29,548 nucleotides of DNA from positions 1 to 29,548 of the forward strand of contig PKQY01000024.1 in assembly GCA_017577895.1 (NCBI GenBank). Reading direction: 5' to 3'. This document shows, piece by piece, positions 1 to 7,100 of this stretch. The number at the start of each line of letters is the position of its first letter. The first letter of the stretch is position 1. The notes below the pieces were generated by a model that worked only from the letters and a program-made list of their open reading frames with translations, ran no database searches and was not told the DNA's origin. The DNA comes from Bacillota bacterium (GTDB taxonomy: Bacteria > Bacillota > Bacilli > ZCTH02-B2). The position numbers were made by a program, and so were the translations under genes.

Positions 1-627
1 GGTGTGGTGGCCAGCAAATTCCGCAATGCCGGACAGACGTGCGTGTGCGCCAACCGCGTGTACGTGCATGAAAAAGTGAAAGACGCCTTTGTAGAAATTT
101 TTGTCGAAAAGGTCAAAGCGCTGGTCGTCGGAAACAGTCTTGACCCGTCGACGCAGATTGGCCCGTTGGTCAACCAAGAAGGATTGAACAAAGTGCACGA
201 GCACGTGACCGATGCCCAACAGAAAGGGGCCAAAGTGCTTTGTGGCGGCTATAAAATGACGGACCGGGGCGGTTACTTTTATGCGCCGACGGTTTTGGAC
301 GGTGTGAACCGCGACATGCTCATCATGCGGGAAGAAACGTTTGGCCCGGTGGCACCCATCAGCACTTTCCGCGATGACGATGAAGTGATTGCCGAGGCGA
401 ACCGTACCGAATATGGTTTGGCTGCTTACATTTATACTTCTAACATTAGTCGCGCTATTAAAGTGGCCGAGGCTTTGCAATTTGGTGTCATTGGTCTTAA
501 CGATGCAATTCCTGGAGTTCCGCAAGCGCCCTTCGGAGGAATGAAAATGAGCGGATACGGGCGCGAAGGAGGGTATCATGGGATTCGGGAATATCTAGAA
601 GAAAAGTATATTTCCCTGGGACTTTAA
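1..627 (+). CDS. gabD: NAD(P)-dependent aldehyde dehydrogenase, succinate-semialdehyde (GabD) type, C-terminal part
   Basis: The reading frame is open from base 1, so the N-terminal half (Rossmann domain) lies before the window. The visible 208 residues start just before the catalytic cysteine (GQTC, Cys14 of the fragment) in the GabD-like context FRNAGQTCVCANR. They continue through the EETFGPV cofactor-loop motif and the PFGGMKMSGYGREGG signature, and end in EKYISLGL, a GabD-like C-terminus. The family oxidises succinate semialdehyde or related short semialdehydes to the acid with NAD(P)+ in the cytoplasm. It lies 28 bp before a broken lhgO-like gene. GabD with LhgO is the partnership of the E. 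coli glutarate / L-2-hydroxyglutarate operon, so a former glutarate or GABA catabolic cluster is a reasonable inference. The substrate is not proven; other semialdehydes are possible. Confidence 0.85.
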   Translation, partial: GVVASKFRNAGQTCVCANRVYVHEKVKDAFVEIFVEKVKALVVGNSLDPSTQIGPLVNQEGLNKVHEHVTDAQQKGAKVLCGGYKMTDRGGYFYAPTVLDGVNRDMLIMREETFGPVAPISTFRDDDEVIAEANRTEYGLAAYIYTSNISRAIKVAEALQFGVIGLNDAIPGVPQAPFGGMKMSGYGREGGYHGIREYLEEKYISLGL

Positions 628-655
628 ACATTTGTACTGTATACGGTGAGGGACG

Positions 656-825
656 ATGTATGACATCGCCATTATCGGGGGCGGTATCGTTGGTCTATCG
701 ACGGCGTTGTCCATTACGGAACGGTTTCCGGAGCGGAAAGTCTCACGGCGTCATTGTTAATTGGACAAACGATTGCTGATCACTTGGACAAAGCCGCATC
801 GTCCAAGCCCGTTGTGACGGTTTAA
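656..825 (+). pseudogene. lhgO: Remnant of an FAD-dependent oxidoreductase (L-2-hydroxyglutarate oxidase, LhgO-like)
   Basis: The ATG at 656 opens a frame reading MYDIAIIGGGIVGLSTALS, the classic GxGxxG dinucleotide-binding start of LhgO-type oxidases. After about 29 family-like codons it runs into SRRHC and a stop at 758-760. In another frame, about 745-825 reads TASLLIGQTIADHL and then a lysine/serine/proline tail ending in TAA at 823-825. This resembles the extreme C-terminus of the same family (an ATAS-hydrophobic-IG-hydrophobic-A pattern). The gene therefore appears to have lost roughly 350-370 central codons, with its two ends joined out of frame. The FAD-binding start is clear. Assigning the second piece to the same gene is inference from motif and position. 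An assembly collapse is the main alternative. Confidence 0.65.
761..777 (+). promoter_or_regulatory. Possible sigma-54 (-24/-12) promoter before the alcohol dehydrogenase
   Basis: TTGG at 761-764 and TTGCT at 773-777 give the obligatory GG-N10-GC spacing of a sigma-54 promoter, about 72 bp before the probable start at 849. The CACG part of the -24 element is not conserved, so the match is weak. It is listed because a sigma-54 activator gene lies directly downstream at 2042. Confidence 0.25.
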
Positions 826-848
826 AGCCGGTGGAGATGAAGTTCACG

Positions 849-1892
849 ATGAAGGCGTTAATGAAGACGAGAACCGGTTATGGGAATCTCGAACTGTTGG
901 ATATTCCCGAACCGTTGGTGGATGCTGCTGGGATCTTGATCCAGGTTCATTACGCCGGTATTTGCGGAACCGATTTGCACATCTTGCACGGTTCTTATAA
1001 CTGTTCGCCGCCGATTGTCTTAGGGCACGAATGCGCAGGAATCGTCAAAGCCGTTGGACCTTTGGTCAACAATGTTCAGGTTCATGACAGGGTCATGTTG
1101 CTGCCGGCCAACGGTTGGACATGCCAGCAGTGTGACTATTGTCGAAAAGGTTATTACATGTTTTGTCCGTCCCGACGTGGCCTCGGGATTAACATGCACG
1201 GTTGTTTTACAAAATACGTCGTCGTCAAAGAGGATATGGTCTTCAAAGTGCCTTCCGGAGTATCCCTCCGGGAGGCGGCACTGGCTGAACCGTTGGCTTG
1301 TGCCCTGCAGGCGGTGGAAGAACTGACTCCAATTAACGGTGGGGAAAAAGTGTTGTTGTCGGGACCGGGGCCAGTTGGGTTGCTCTGTTTAATGATGTTG
1401 GTAGAAAAAGGCTGCTCCGTCATTGTCTCCGGCACTTCGCAGGATGCTTTTCGGCTGGATTTAGCCCGACAATTCGGTGCCGCACGGGTCGTCGATATTT
1501 GGCAAGAAAATATTCTGGAAGTTGTCTCCGAGTTCACCGGCGGATACGGTGTGGACATCGTCTTTGAATGTTCGGGTGCCCCTTCGGCGGTGAGTGCTGG
1601 ACTGCAAGCGGTCCGAAAGATGGGGCGGTATATCCAGCTTGGTATTTTGGGAAGCGAAGTCGAGTTGGATTTCGATACCATTCTGTTCAAGCAGTTGCAA
1701 GTCTTTGGCTCTTACGGACATTCATTGAATACGTGGCGCAAAGTGCCAGAGTGGATGAATCGTCGAGCAGATGTGTTGAGCCAATTAATTACGCATGTCT
1801 TTCCGTTGAGCCAGTGGCAGCAAGCCTTTGATTTATGTGAAAACAAACAGTGCGGTAAAGTGTTGCTCTACTATGATGGCGATGAAATGTAA
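849..1892 (+). CDS. Zinc-dependent medium-chain alcohol dehydrogenase (threonine/sorbitol dehydrogenase-like)
   Basis: This is a 347-residue MDR-superfamily dehydrogenase that oxidises or reduces an alcohol or polyol with NAD(P). The catalytic zinc ligands are visible as Cys39 (GICGTD) and His60-Glu61 (GHECAG). The structural-zinc cysteines are 92, 95, 98 and 106. The Rossmann loop GPGPVG is at 172-177. The start at 849 gives the usual family beginning (MKALMKTR-type); GTG 831 and ATG 837 are in-frame alternatives but extend past homologues. The only purine-rich stretch is GGTGGAG at 830-836. The length is normal. The gene follows the lhgO remnant and precedes a sigma-54 activator that may control it. 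The substrate cannot be read from sequence; threonine dehydrogenase, butanediol dehydrogenase and sorbitol dehydrogenase relatives are all possible. Confidence 0.85.
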   Translation: MKALMKTRTGYGNLELLDIPEPLVDAAGILIQVHYAGICGTDLHILHGSYNCSPPIVLGHECAGIVKAVGPLVNNVQVHDRVMLLPANGWTCQQCDYCRKGYYMFCPSRRGLGINMHGCFTKYVVVKEDMVFKVPSGVSLREAALAEPLACALQAVEELTPINGGEKVLLSGPGPVGLLCLMMLVEKGCSVIVSGTSQDAFRLDLARQFGAARVVDIWQENILEVVSEFTGGYGVDIVFECSGAPSAVSAGLQAVRKMGRYIQLGILGSEVELDFDTILFKQLQVFGSYGHSLNTWRKVPEWMNRRADVLSQLITHVFPLSQWQQAFDLCENKQCGKVLLYYDGDEM

Positions 1893-1900
1893 GATTGCAG

Positions 1901-1937
1901 TGATGGCGGGGTGTTCCATCCCGCCCTTTATTTTAAA
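1901..1937 (+). terminator. Rho-independent terminator after the alcohol dehydrogenase
   Basis: GGCGGG at 1905-1910 pairs with CCCGCC at 1920-1925 across a 9-nt loop and is followed by the T-rich run CTTTATTTTA. It lies 12 bp after the stop codon, so the dehydrogenase operon probably ends here and the regulator is transcribed separately. Confidence 0.7.
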
Positions 1938-1975
1938 AATCATCTTATATGCTTTGTAAATAATCTTGTGCAATA

Positions 1976-2013
1976 TTGTAATTTTAGATAATAATGATAT
2001 AGTACTATAGTAC
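1976..2013 (+). promoter_or_regulatory. Promoter of the sigma-54 activator with overlapping palindrome
   Basis: TTGTAA (1976-1981) and TATAGT (1998-2003) are separated by 16 bp and give a plausible sigma-A promoter in an AT-rich intergenic stretch. A perfect 12-bp palindrome, GTACTATAGTAC (2002-2013), overlaps the end of the -10 box and the probable transcription start, an ideal position for autorepression. A related imperfect site, GTACTGTATAC, is at 634-644 just after the aldehyde dehydrogenase. Confidence 0.5.
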
Positions 2014-2041
2014 ATTTAAAATCTCGGCTAGGATGATTTAT

Positions 2042-3730
2042 ATGAGCAGAGAACTTTCTTTTAAAGAGTTGTATAACAAGTGGGAAAAATTTGTCCACGG
2101 AAGCGATGATGTGGCCAATGTGCGGAAAGAAGTTCTCGACTCATGGAAGCGGTGTCGGCAAAAAAATATCAACCCGTACCAACTTCCGCCCATGTTGTCC
2201 GAACAGGAAACGGCTGAACTGATCGAAAAAAATCGATTTTTGAAAGAGTTGGTCGATCCATATGTCGATCTGATTAGTGACTTAACGAAGGAAACGAATT
2301 TTTTGTTTATCCTGGCCGACAGCCAAGGGTATGTCGTTGATGTCCGAGGGGACAAACAAGTGTTGGCCGATGCGAAAATCAGCCATTTACGACCGGGTTC
2401 TATCCGGACGGAAGATGCGGGCACCAATGCCATCTGCATGGCCATCCATGAAGATAAGCCCGTGCAGATCATGGGGCCGGAACATTACAATATTCACCTG
2501 CATCGTTGGACTTGTTCGGCTGCACCGGTCCATGACATCGAAGGACGTATCATCGGCGTGCTCTGCTTGTCCGGGCACTATTCGCTGAAGCACAACCATA
2601 CGTTGGGTATGATTGCATCGTTGGCGAAGGCCATTGAAAAAGAACTGATTTACCAGGAAAAAATCCTGAAAAAAACCAAACCGCCGCGACAGACCAAAAA
2701 GCGATATACGTTTGAACAGATCGTCGGTCAAAGCCCAAGCCTTCGTGAAGCCATTTTCATGGCGAAAGTGGTTTCATACACGGACACAAAAGTTTTGCTG
2801 GAAGGTGAAAGCGGTACCGGAAAAGAACTGTTTGCCAGAGCGATTCATGGGGCGAGCAAACGGGCGGACGGTCCGTTTGTGGCCGCCAATTGCGGGGCGA
2901 TTCCGGCCCATTTGTTTGAGAGTGAATTTTTTGGCTATATGGAAGGGGCGTTTACCGGTGCCAAAAAAGGTGGAAAGCCGGGACTGTTTGAGCTGGCCAA
3001 CGGGGGAACGTTGTTTTTAGATGAAATTAACAGTTTGTCCCTCGAAATGCAGGCCAAGTTGCTCCGAGTGTTGCAAGATGGCGAAGTGATGCGGTTGGGT
3101 GCGACGACGCCGGTGGAAGTGGATGTGCGGGTCATCGCGGCGTCCAATGAGCCCTTGGAGCAATTGGTCGAACAAGGGAAATTTCGCGCTGATCTGTATT
3201 ACCGTTTGGGTGTGATGGTCATTCAAATCCCGCCTTTGCGTCAGCGGCCGGAAGACATCCCGCTTATCTTTCAACATCTTCTGGACCAATTGGCCAAAAA
3301 GCTCGGTTACGAAGGAAATTATGCTTACGACGAATCGTTGTTGACGGTTTTGCAGCGATATGCTTGGCCCGGCAACGTCCGGGAGATGGAAAATTATATC
3401 GAACGGGCGCTGATCTTGGCCCAAGGCCAGCCGTTATCGCTCCATCATTTTCCTGCTAAATTGGTTCAAGAAGCTGTGTTGGACGAGAGGTTCGTGCAAA
3501 ACAAAGCCGTCCATCAAGGGGAGACCGGACATTTTTCACTGTTGGAAAAACAAGAAAGAGAATTGATCCGAAACATGTTGATCCAATTCAATGGAAACAT
3601 TACGAAGACATCGGAGGCTTTGGGGATTACGCGAAATACGCTTTACAAAAAAATCAAAATCTATGGTTTGCGCACGGATGAAAGCGATACAATCATGCCG
3701 GTGAAGAAAAACCAAGCACGGGTCAACTGA
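2042..3730 (+). CDS. Sigma-54-dependent Fis-family transcriptional activator (AcoR-like)
   Basis: This 562-residue enhancer-binding protein drives transcription by RNA polymerase-sigma-54 using ATP. An N-terminal GAF-like sensory region (about 60-210) is followed by the AAA+ domain. That domain has Walker A GESGTGKE at 255-262, the sigma-54 contact loop GAFTGA at 302-307 and Walker B GGTLFLDE at 321-328. A Fis-type helix-turn-helix (NITKTSEALGITRNTLYKK) lies near 519-540. There is no receiver domain, so it probably senses a small molecule directly through GAF, as AcoR does with acetoin. ATG 2042 is preferred because AGGA at 2030-2033 sits 8 bp before it; ATG 2033 is the in-frame alternative (565 residues). 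The neighbouring dehydrogenase genes are the likely targets, but the effector is unknown. Confidence 0.9.
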   Translation: MSRELSFKELYNKWEKFVHGSDDVANVRKEVLDSWKRCRQKNINPYQLPPMLSEQETAELIEKNRFLKELVDPYVDLISDLTKETNFLFILADSQGYVVDVRGDKQVLADAKISHLRPGSIRTEDAGTNAICMAIHEDKPVQIMGPEHYNIHLHRWTCSAAPVHDIEGRIIGVLCLSGHYSLKHNHTLGMIASLAKAIEKELIYQEKILKKTKPPRQTKKRYTFEQIVGQSPSLREAIFMAKVVSYTDTKVLLEGESGTGKELFARAIHGASKRADGPFVAANCGAIPAHLFESEFFGYMEGAFTGAKKGGKPGLFELANGGTLFLDEINSLSLEMQAKLLRVLQDGEVMRLGATTPVEVDVRVIAASNEPLEQLVEQGKFRADLYYRLGVMVIQIPPLRQRPEDIPLIFQHLLDQLAKKLGYEGNYAYDESLLTVLQRYAWPGNVREMENYIERALILAQGQPLSLHHFPAKLVQEAVLDERFVQNKAVHQGETGHFSLLEKQERELIRNMLIQFNGNITKTSEALGITRNTLYKKIKIYGLRTDESDTIMPVKKNQARVN

Positions 3731-3802
3731 AGCAGGCCCGAGTCAACTGACGGAAAGAAGTTGGCCCGGATGCGAGGTCTGTTTCTCGATGAAGGCTTTC
3801 GG

Positions 3803-3831
3803 TTGTCACTTCTGCCTGGATGTGATATAAT
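3803..3831 (+). promoter_or_regulatory. Strong sigma-A promoter of the rplU operon
   Basis: TTGTCA (3803-3808) and TATAAT (3826-3831) are spaced exactly 17 bp, and TGA just before the -10 box gives an extended -10. This is the best housekeeping promoter in the window, together with the one at 9255, and suits a ribosomal protein operon. Confidence 0.85.
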
Positions 3832-3837
3832 CAGGGT

Positions 3838-3927
3838 CGTCGTGCCTCAAAGGTACTGCAACCGCTCGAAACAGGTTCAAAAGTCAGTACATCTGCACCT
3901 GTTTCGGCGAGTCTGAGTGCGAGGAGG
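3838..3927 (+). ncRNA. Ribosomal protein L21 leader RNA
   Basis: The roughly 90-nt 5' leader of rplU holds the long-range helix CGAAACAGGT (3867-3876) / ACCTGTTTCG (3897-3906). It ends in the run GGCGAGTCTGAGTGCGAGGAGG that leads into the Shine-Dalgarno. This matches my memory of the conserved Bacillota L21 leader motif, which probably lets free L21 or a related ribosomal protein autoregulate the operon. The pairing is seen directly; the family assignment is from recall, and the ligand is inference. Confidence 0.75.
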
Positions 3928-3933
3928 ATGAAC

Positions 3934-4245
3934 ATGTACGCCATTATCGAGACCGGCGGGAAACAATACAAGGTCAAAGAAGGCGACACGATCTACATTG
4001 AGAAGATCCCGCAGGCAGAAGGCGAAAAAGTGACCTTCGATCGGGTGCTGTTGTTGCAGAAAGACGACGGCGTCATTGTCGGAACGCCTTTTGTCCACGG
4101 CGTGACCGTGACCGGTGTGGTGGATCGGCACGGCCGGGGCAAAAAGATCGTCGTATTCAAGTATAAGCCGAAAAAGAACTACAAAAAGAAACAAGGTCAC
4201 CGTCAACCGTACACGAAGGTGACCATTGAAAAGATAAACGGTTGA
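3934..4245 (+). CDS. rplU: 50S ribosomal protein L21
   Basis: This 103-residue large-subunit protein contacts 23S rRNA. It begins with the family hallmark MYAIIETGGKQYKV and ends in the basic KKNYKKKQGHRQPYT segment followed by VTIEKING. ATG 3934 is chosen over ATG 3928 because it matches the family N-terminus and sits 6 bp after GAGGAGG (3921-3927), whereas 3928 would touch that site. It is the first gene of rplU-prp-rpmA, under the 3803 promoter and the L21 leader. The length is normal. Confidence 0.98.
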   Translation: MYAIIETGGKQYKVKEGDTIYIEKIPQAEGEKVTFDRVLLLQKDDGVIVGTPFVHGVTVTGVVDRHGRGKKIVVFKYKPKKNYKKKQGHRQPYTKVTIEKING

Positions 4246-4250
4246 GTTCC

Positions 4251-4586
4251 ATGATCCACGTGAACGTGGAACGGGATGCGAACGGCCGCATTGCGTCGGT
4301 ACAAATCGACGGCCACGCCGGATACGCAGAGGCGGGGCGCGATATTGTCTGTGCGGCGGTATCGGCCATTTCCATCGGGATGGTCAACGCGGTGGAGATG
4401 GTGTTGGGCGTCCAGTTGCCGACGGAAGTGAAAGACGACGGGTTTCTTCGGTGCCGGATGCCGACCACGCTCGATGAAAAAACGGCGGACGACGTCCAGC
4501 TGTTGCTGGAAGCCATGGTTGCCGCTTTGCGTTCTGTGGAGGCGGAGTACGGCCGGTACGTGCAGGTGAAAGACCGTTCGCGATAA
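4251..4586 (+). CDS. prp: Ribosomal-processing cysteine protease Prp (YsxB)
   Basis: This 111-residue cysteine protease removes the N-terminal extension of ribosomal protein L27. The catalytic pair sits exactly as in the Staphylococcus aureus enzyme: His22 in the motif DGHA and Cys34 in DIVCAA. ATG 4251 gives the usual MIxV start. An upstream in-frame TTG at 4242 overlapping the rplU stop is possible but less likely. No strong Shine-Dalgarno is visible, so translation may be coupled to rplU, whose stop is only 5 bp upstream. The gene sits in its standard place between rplU and rpmA, whose product carries the matching cleavage site. Confidence 0.95.
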   Translation: MIHVNVERDANGRIASVQIDGHAGYAEAGRDIVCAAVSAISIGMVNAVEMVLGVQLPTEVKDDGFLRCRMPTTLDEKTADDVQLLLEAMVAALRSVEAEYGRYVQVKDRSR

Positions 4587-4666
4587 CATGAACGCCATCG
4601 ACGGAACGGGTACGAAAAACCGTGCTATGGCATGAACAACATTGTATGATGAGGAGGTGAGAGGCC

Positions 4667-4972
4667 ATGCTGAAAATGAACTTGCAACTGTTCGCGTCGA
4701 AAAAAGGTGTCGGCAGCACGAAAAACGGCCGGGACAGCATTTCCAAGCGGCTGGGCGTCAAACGGTATGACGGTCAGTTTGTGCGAGCCGGAAACATCTT
4801 GGTCCGCCAACGGGGAACCAAGATTCATCCGGGGTTCAACGTCGGCATTGGCGGGGATGACACGTTGTTTGCGAAAGTGGACGGCATCGTCAAGTTTGAA
4901 CGGCTCGGCCGCGACCGGAAAAAAGTGAGCGTCTATCCGGTGACGACAGAAGCCGCAGCGGCCAAAGCCTAA
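4667..4972 (+). CDS. rpmA: 50S ribosomal protein L27 with Prp-cleavable N-terminus
   Basis: This 101-residue L27 reaches into the peptidyl-transferase region of the 50S subunit. The N-terminus MLKMNLQLF-ASKKGVGST carries the 9-residue Bacillota extension ending in LQLF before Ala10, the site cut by Prp, which is encoded just upstream. The mature SKKG segment and the basic core follow as usual. A very strong Shine-Dalgarno, GAGGAGGTGA (4651-4660), lies 6 bp before ATG 4667. A terminator closes the operon. Confidence 0.98.
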   Translation: MLKMNLQLFASKKGVGSTKNGRDSISKRLGVKRYDGQFVRAGNILVRQRGTKIHPGFNVGIGGDDTLFAKVDGIVKFERLGRDRKKVSVYPVTTEAAAAKA

Positions 4973-5008
4973 TCCAAAGTTGAAAGTCAATCGAATCTGA
5001 CGAGACCT

Positions 5009-5046
5009 AAAACCAAAAGTGCCGGTTGGGCGCTTTTGGTTTTTTT
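5009..5046 (+). terminator. Rho-independent terminator of the rplU-prp-rpmA operon
   Basis: A long stem (AAAACCAAAAGTGCC, 5009-5023, with GGCGCTTTTGGTTTT, 5029-5043) has a 5-nt loop and one T-G wobble, and runs into a T tract. It follows rpmA by 36 bp. Confidence 0.9.
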
Positions 5047-5054
5047 GTTATACT
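5026..5054 (+). promoter_or_regulatory. Possible weak promoter for spo0B-obg inside the terminator
   Basis: TTGGGC (5026-5031) and TATACT (5049-5054) are 17 bp apart, so a promoter could sit inside the rpmA terminator and drive spo0B-obg. The -35 box is poor (only TTG matches). Confidence 0.3.
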
Positions 5055-5145
5055 GCAGCTAGCCGAGATTTTTGCGCATTTTACGGACCAGGGCGGGTGC
5101 CGCTTCGGCACCGATGGGCCAGTGGGTTCCTCGAACGGAGAGGAG

Positions 5146-5787
5146 ATGAAGGCAACCGTGGCCGCTCGCCGAGAAGACGAAAGAGAAAACCAAATCCGTG
5201 TCGATGAGGAAACGATGTACCGTCGCTGGCTGCTGAGCCTGCGGGGCTTGCGCCACGACTTGTTGAACGATATTCAAGTGTTGACCGGGTATTTCCAATT
5301 GCAAAAGCTGGAGGATTGCCGCCGTTATTTGGAACGGATGAATCAGCGCCTGCAACAGGAAAGCCTGTTGTTGCAGTTGGATTATGCGCCGTTGGTCGTT
5401 TACTTGATGACGTTCAACTATTTGCAAGACGTCATCCGCTTGGAAGTGGAATTGGATGAATGCGTCGCATTGACCGACTTGATCATCAGCCCCCGGGAAT
5501 TTTATGAAATGATTAAGCGGTGGCTGGATATGTATTGCCGTTATGCGGCACCCTCAAAGCAAGAGGACGTCCCGTTGGAAAATAATCATTTGCTGTTGGG
5601 CATCCGGATGTTGCCCCGGCAGTTGGAAGTGACGTTTGATTACGTCGGCTATTGGAGGGCCGGTTTGGCCCAGAAGGAAATTCGCCGCTGCATGGACGAG
5701 TTGATGCAATTCGGCATCCAATGTACCGTCGATGTCCATTCGGAGCAAGAGTCGGTGTTGAAAATGACCGTGCCGCGGCAGTCGTAG
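5146..5787 (+). CDS. spo0B: Sporulation initiation phosphotransferase Spo0B
   Basis: This 213-residue phosphorelay protein passes phosphate from Spo0F to Spo0A at the start of sporulation. The phospho-accepting histidine is His37 in LRGLRHDLLNDIQVL, the Spo0B/Spo0A-relay H-box, in an N-terminal helical hairpin used for dimerisation. The remainder is the degenerate, variable ATPase-like domain. ATG 5146 follows GGAG at 5137-5140; earlier in-frame starts back to 5026 would run into the rpmA terminator. The position directly before obg matches B. subtilis. The sequence diverges strongly outside the H-box, as usual for the family. Confidence 0.88.
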   Translation: MKATVAARREDERENQIRVDEETMYRRWLLSLRGLRHDLLNDIQVLTGYFQLQKLEDCRRYLERMNQRLQQESLLLQLDYAPLVVYLMTFNYLQDVIRLEVELDECVALTDLIISPREFYEMIKRWLDMYCRYAAPSKQEDVPLENNHLLLGIRMLPRQLEVTFDYVGYWRAGLAQKEIRRCMDELMQFGIQCTVDVHSEQESVLKMTVPRQS

Positions 5788-5803
5788 AAAGGGGGGAAGG
5801 AGG

Positions 5804-7081
5804 GTGTTTGTCGATACGGCCAGGATTTATGTAAAAGCCGGGGACGGCGGAAACGGCGCCATCGCCTTTCGCCGGGAGAAACACGTGCCCCGCGGCGGTC
5901 CGGCCGGCGGCGACGGGGGCCGCGGCGGCGACGTGGTGGTCGTGGCCGACGAAGGGTTAAGGACATTGATGGATTTTCGGTATCAACGGCATTTTAAGGC
6001 GGAGCGGGGCGAGAACGGGCGCGGCAAAAACCAGAACGGCGCCGATGGCGAAGATTTGATCATCCGGGTTCCTGTCGGCACGTTGATCTATGACGAAGAC
6101 GGCCGGCTTTTGGCCGATCTGACGACCCACCAACAGCGGGTCGTCGTGGCCAAAGGCGGCCGGGGCGGGCGGGGAAATACCCGTTTTGCCAGCGCCAAAA
6201 ACCCGGCACCGTACATATCGGAAAACGGCGAGCCCGGTGAAGAACGGTGGCTGCAGTTGGAATTGAAACTGTTGGCCGATGTCGGGCTCATCGGCTTTCC
6301 CAGCGTCGGCAAATCGACGTTGCTCGCATCGGTTTCGGCAGCCCGGCCGAAAATCGCCGATTATCACTTTACGACATTGTCGCCCAACCTTGGCGTCGTC
6401 GATGTGGGTGACGGCCGCAGTTTTGTCCTGGCCGACCTGCCCGGCCTCATCGAAGGGGCGCATCAGGGGGTCGGCTTGGGCCACGAGTTTTTGCGCCATG
6501 CCGAACGGACCCGTTGTCTCATCCACGTCATCGACATGGCGGCCATCGAAGGCCGGGATCCGGTGAACGATTACCACCTCATCAACCGGGAACTGGCGTT
6601 GTACAGCCCGGCGCTGGCCCGGCGGCCGCAAGTGGTGGCGGCCAACAAGATGGACCTTCCCGACGCCGCCCGAAATTTGGAACGTTTTCGGCGAGAAGTG
6701 CCCGATGTGCCCGTCTTCCCCATTTCGGCGGCCACCGGCGAAGGCGTTCGAGCGTTGATGCTGGCGGTGGCCGAGATGTTGGAACGGCTGCCGGAACCGG
6801 AACCGGTTTCCGACCAGGAGCCGGTGTTGTTTGCGCCGGAGGAGGAAGAGCCCTTTGTCGTGCGCAAGGAAAACGGCGTGTTTGTCGTGAGCGGAAAAAG
6901 GGTGGAAAAACTGGTGAAGATGACCAATTTCCAACATCACGACAGCATTCTCCGCTTTGCCCGGATCATTCGCAAAATGGGCATCGAAGACGCGTTGTTG
7001 CAAGCGGGCATCGAAGAAGGCGATACGGTGCAAATCGGCGACCGGCAGTTTGAATACACCCGCGGGTTGGATATGGGTTAA
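5804..7081 (+). CDS. obg: GTPase Obg (ObgE/CgtA)
   Basis: This 425-residue essential GTPase acts in 50S ribosome assembly and stress/sporulation control. The glycine-rich Obg domain (about 1-158) starts MFVDTARIYVKAGDGGNGA. The G domain carries G1 GFPSVGKS (164-171), G3 DLPG (211-214), G4 NKMD (281-284) and a later SAAT motif. The C-terminal OCT domain covers about 345-425. The GTG start at 5804 matches the family start exactly and follows a G-rich stretch, GGGGGGAAGGAGG. It lies 16 bp after spo0B, as in B. subtilis. Confidence 0.98.
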   Translation: MFVDTARIYVKAGDGGNGAIAFRREKHVPRGGPAGGDGGRGGDVVVVADEGLRTLMDFRYQRHFKAERGENGRGKNQNGADGEDLIIRVPVGTLIYDEDGRLLADLTTHQQRVVVAKGGRGGRGNTRFASAKNPAPYISENGEPGEERWLQLELKLLADVGLIGFPSVGKSTLLASVSAARPKIADYHFTTLSPNLGVVDVGDGRSFVLADLPGLIEGAHQGVGLGHEFLRHAERTRCLIHVIDMAAIEGRDPVNDYHLINRELALYSPALARRPQVVAANKMDLPDAARNLERFRREVPDVPVFPISAATGEGVRALMLAVAEMLERLPEPEPVSDQEPVLFAPEEEEPFVVRKENGVFVVSGKRVEKLVKMTNFQHHDSILRFARIIRKMGIEDALLQAGIEEGDTVQIGDRQFEYTRGLDMG

Positions 7082-7100
7082 TGGGGAGGAGGCAGGGACG

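Noticed and set aside
3717..3750. Imperfect direct repeat CACGGGTCAACTGA / CCCGAGTCAACTGA at the end of the sigma-54 activator gene
   Set aside because: Two 14-bp copies with three mismatches, 20 bp apart; the first carries the stop. It is probably an old slippage duplication, with no sign of function.
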